Assembly: GCA_937891125.1 (NCBI GenBank)
Contig: CALAEZ010000285.1
Coordinates: 1 to 13,043 of the forward strand
Reading direction: 5' to 3'
DNA length: 13,043 nucleotides
Source of the DNA: an uncultured Treponema sp.
GTDB taxonomy: Bacteria > Spirochaetota > Spirochaetia > Treponematales > Treponemataceae
Below, in pieces: positions 12,928 to 13,043 of this stretch. Under the pieces are notes generated by a model that was given only the letters and a program-made list of their open reading frames with translations, made no database searches and was not told the DNA's origin. Within the stretch, counting starts at the first letter, position 1. Every line of letters starts with the position of its first letter. Made by a program: the position numbers and the translations under genes.

Positions 12928-13043
12928 GCAAGAAGCGACACAAGGAAAACGCAAAGCAAGCCTCGCGAGAGCCGGCAGCAGCGCAGGCGGCAGTACGTCA
13001 CCGCATGCAAGAGCCCGCAGAAACAATTTTCTAAGCCTCGGAC
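12925..13043 (-). CDS. Possible 3' end of a further minus-strand gene (partial)
   Basis: A minus-strand frame is open from the right edge to a TAA at 12925-12927, giving about 38 residues ending ALARLALRFPCVASC. Another minus frame and plus-strand frames are also open here because the sequence is GC-rich, so the choice is weak. No family is recognised. If real, it ends 92 nt before the FlcA-like gene. Confidence 0.25.
   Translation of the reverse strand, partial: PRLRKLFLRALACGDVLPPALLPALARLALRFPCVASC

Overview
The window looks like a chromosomal segment of a spirochaete, most likely a Treponema. The evidence is gene content: a compact HprK/HPr pair beside other housekeeping genes, a DUF2259-type secreted protein, and a very long acidic-tail / one-membrane-helix / TPR protein that resembles the spirochaete flagellar collar protein FlcA. 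Species cannot be named from the sequence alone.

Layout. (1) Bases 1-227 carry no convincing gene but hold an unusually dense run of long inverted repeats. (2) 228-1385, plus strand: a full-length type III-style Cas6 CRISPR RNA endonuclease followed 9 nt later by a small PC4/YdbC-type single-stranded DNA-binding protein. No CRISPR array or other cas gene is in the window. This block meets the minus-strand genes tail to tail with a 4-nt gap and looks like the edge of an accessory island. (3) 1390-4322, minus strand, transcribed right to left: hprK, ptsH (HPr), lexA and holA, closely packed and probably one operon that joins carbon-signalling proteins to the SOS repressor and the DNA polymerase III delta subunit. 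(4) 4432-6505, minus: yebC, ruvC and a DJ-1/PfpI-family gene. yebC and ruvC are separated by a structured 135-nt spacer containing an intrinsic terminator whose U-tract ends 16 nt before the ruvC start. (5) 6686-8295: a DUF2259 secreted protein (minus) and an integral membrane protein of unknown function (plus), divergently transcribed. (6) 8313-12832, minus: a 1298-residue FlcA-like protein translationally coupled by an ATGA overlap to a dolichol/diacylglycerol-kinase-like membrane enzyme. (7) 12833-13043: a promoter region with a dyad, and perhaps the 3' end of another minus-strand gene.

How the genes relate. HprK phosphorylates HPr on Ser46, and both partners keep their key residues. LexA keeps its self-cleavage residues and probably controls DNA-damage genes. 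RuvC resolves Holliday junctions, and HolA is the clamp-loader delta subunit. YebC is a ribosome-associated or regulatory factor often found beside ruv genes. The FlcA-like protein would span the inner membrane near the periplasmic flagellar motor. Two genes that lack a Shine-Dalgarno sequence (hprK and the plus-strand membrane protein) have promoter-like elements placed so that transcripts would start at or next to the start codon, suggesting leaderless mRNAs.

The most unexplained parts are the 1-227 structured element next to a solitary Cas6, the terminator in front of ruvC, and the repeated LD/EIDALL-like motifs in the cytoplasmic tail of the FlcA-like protein.
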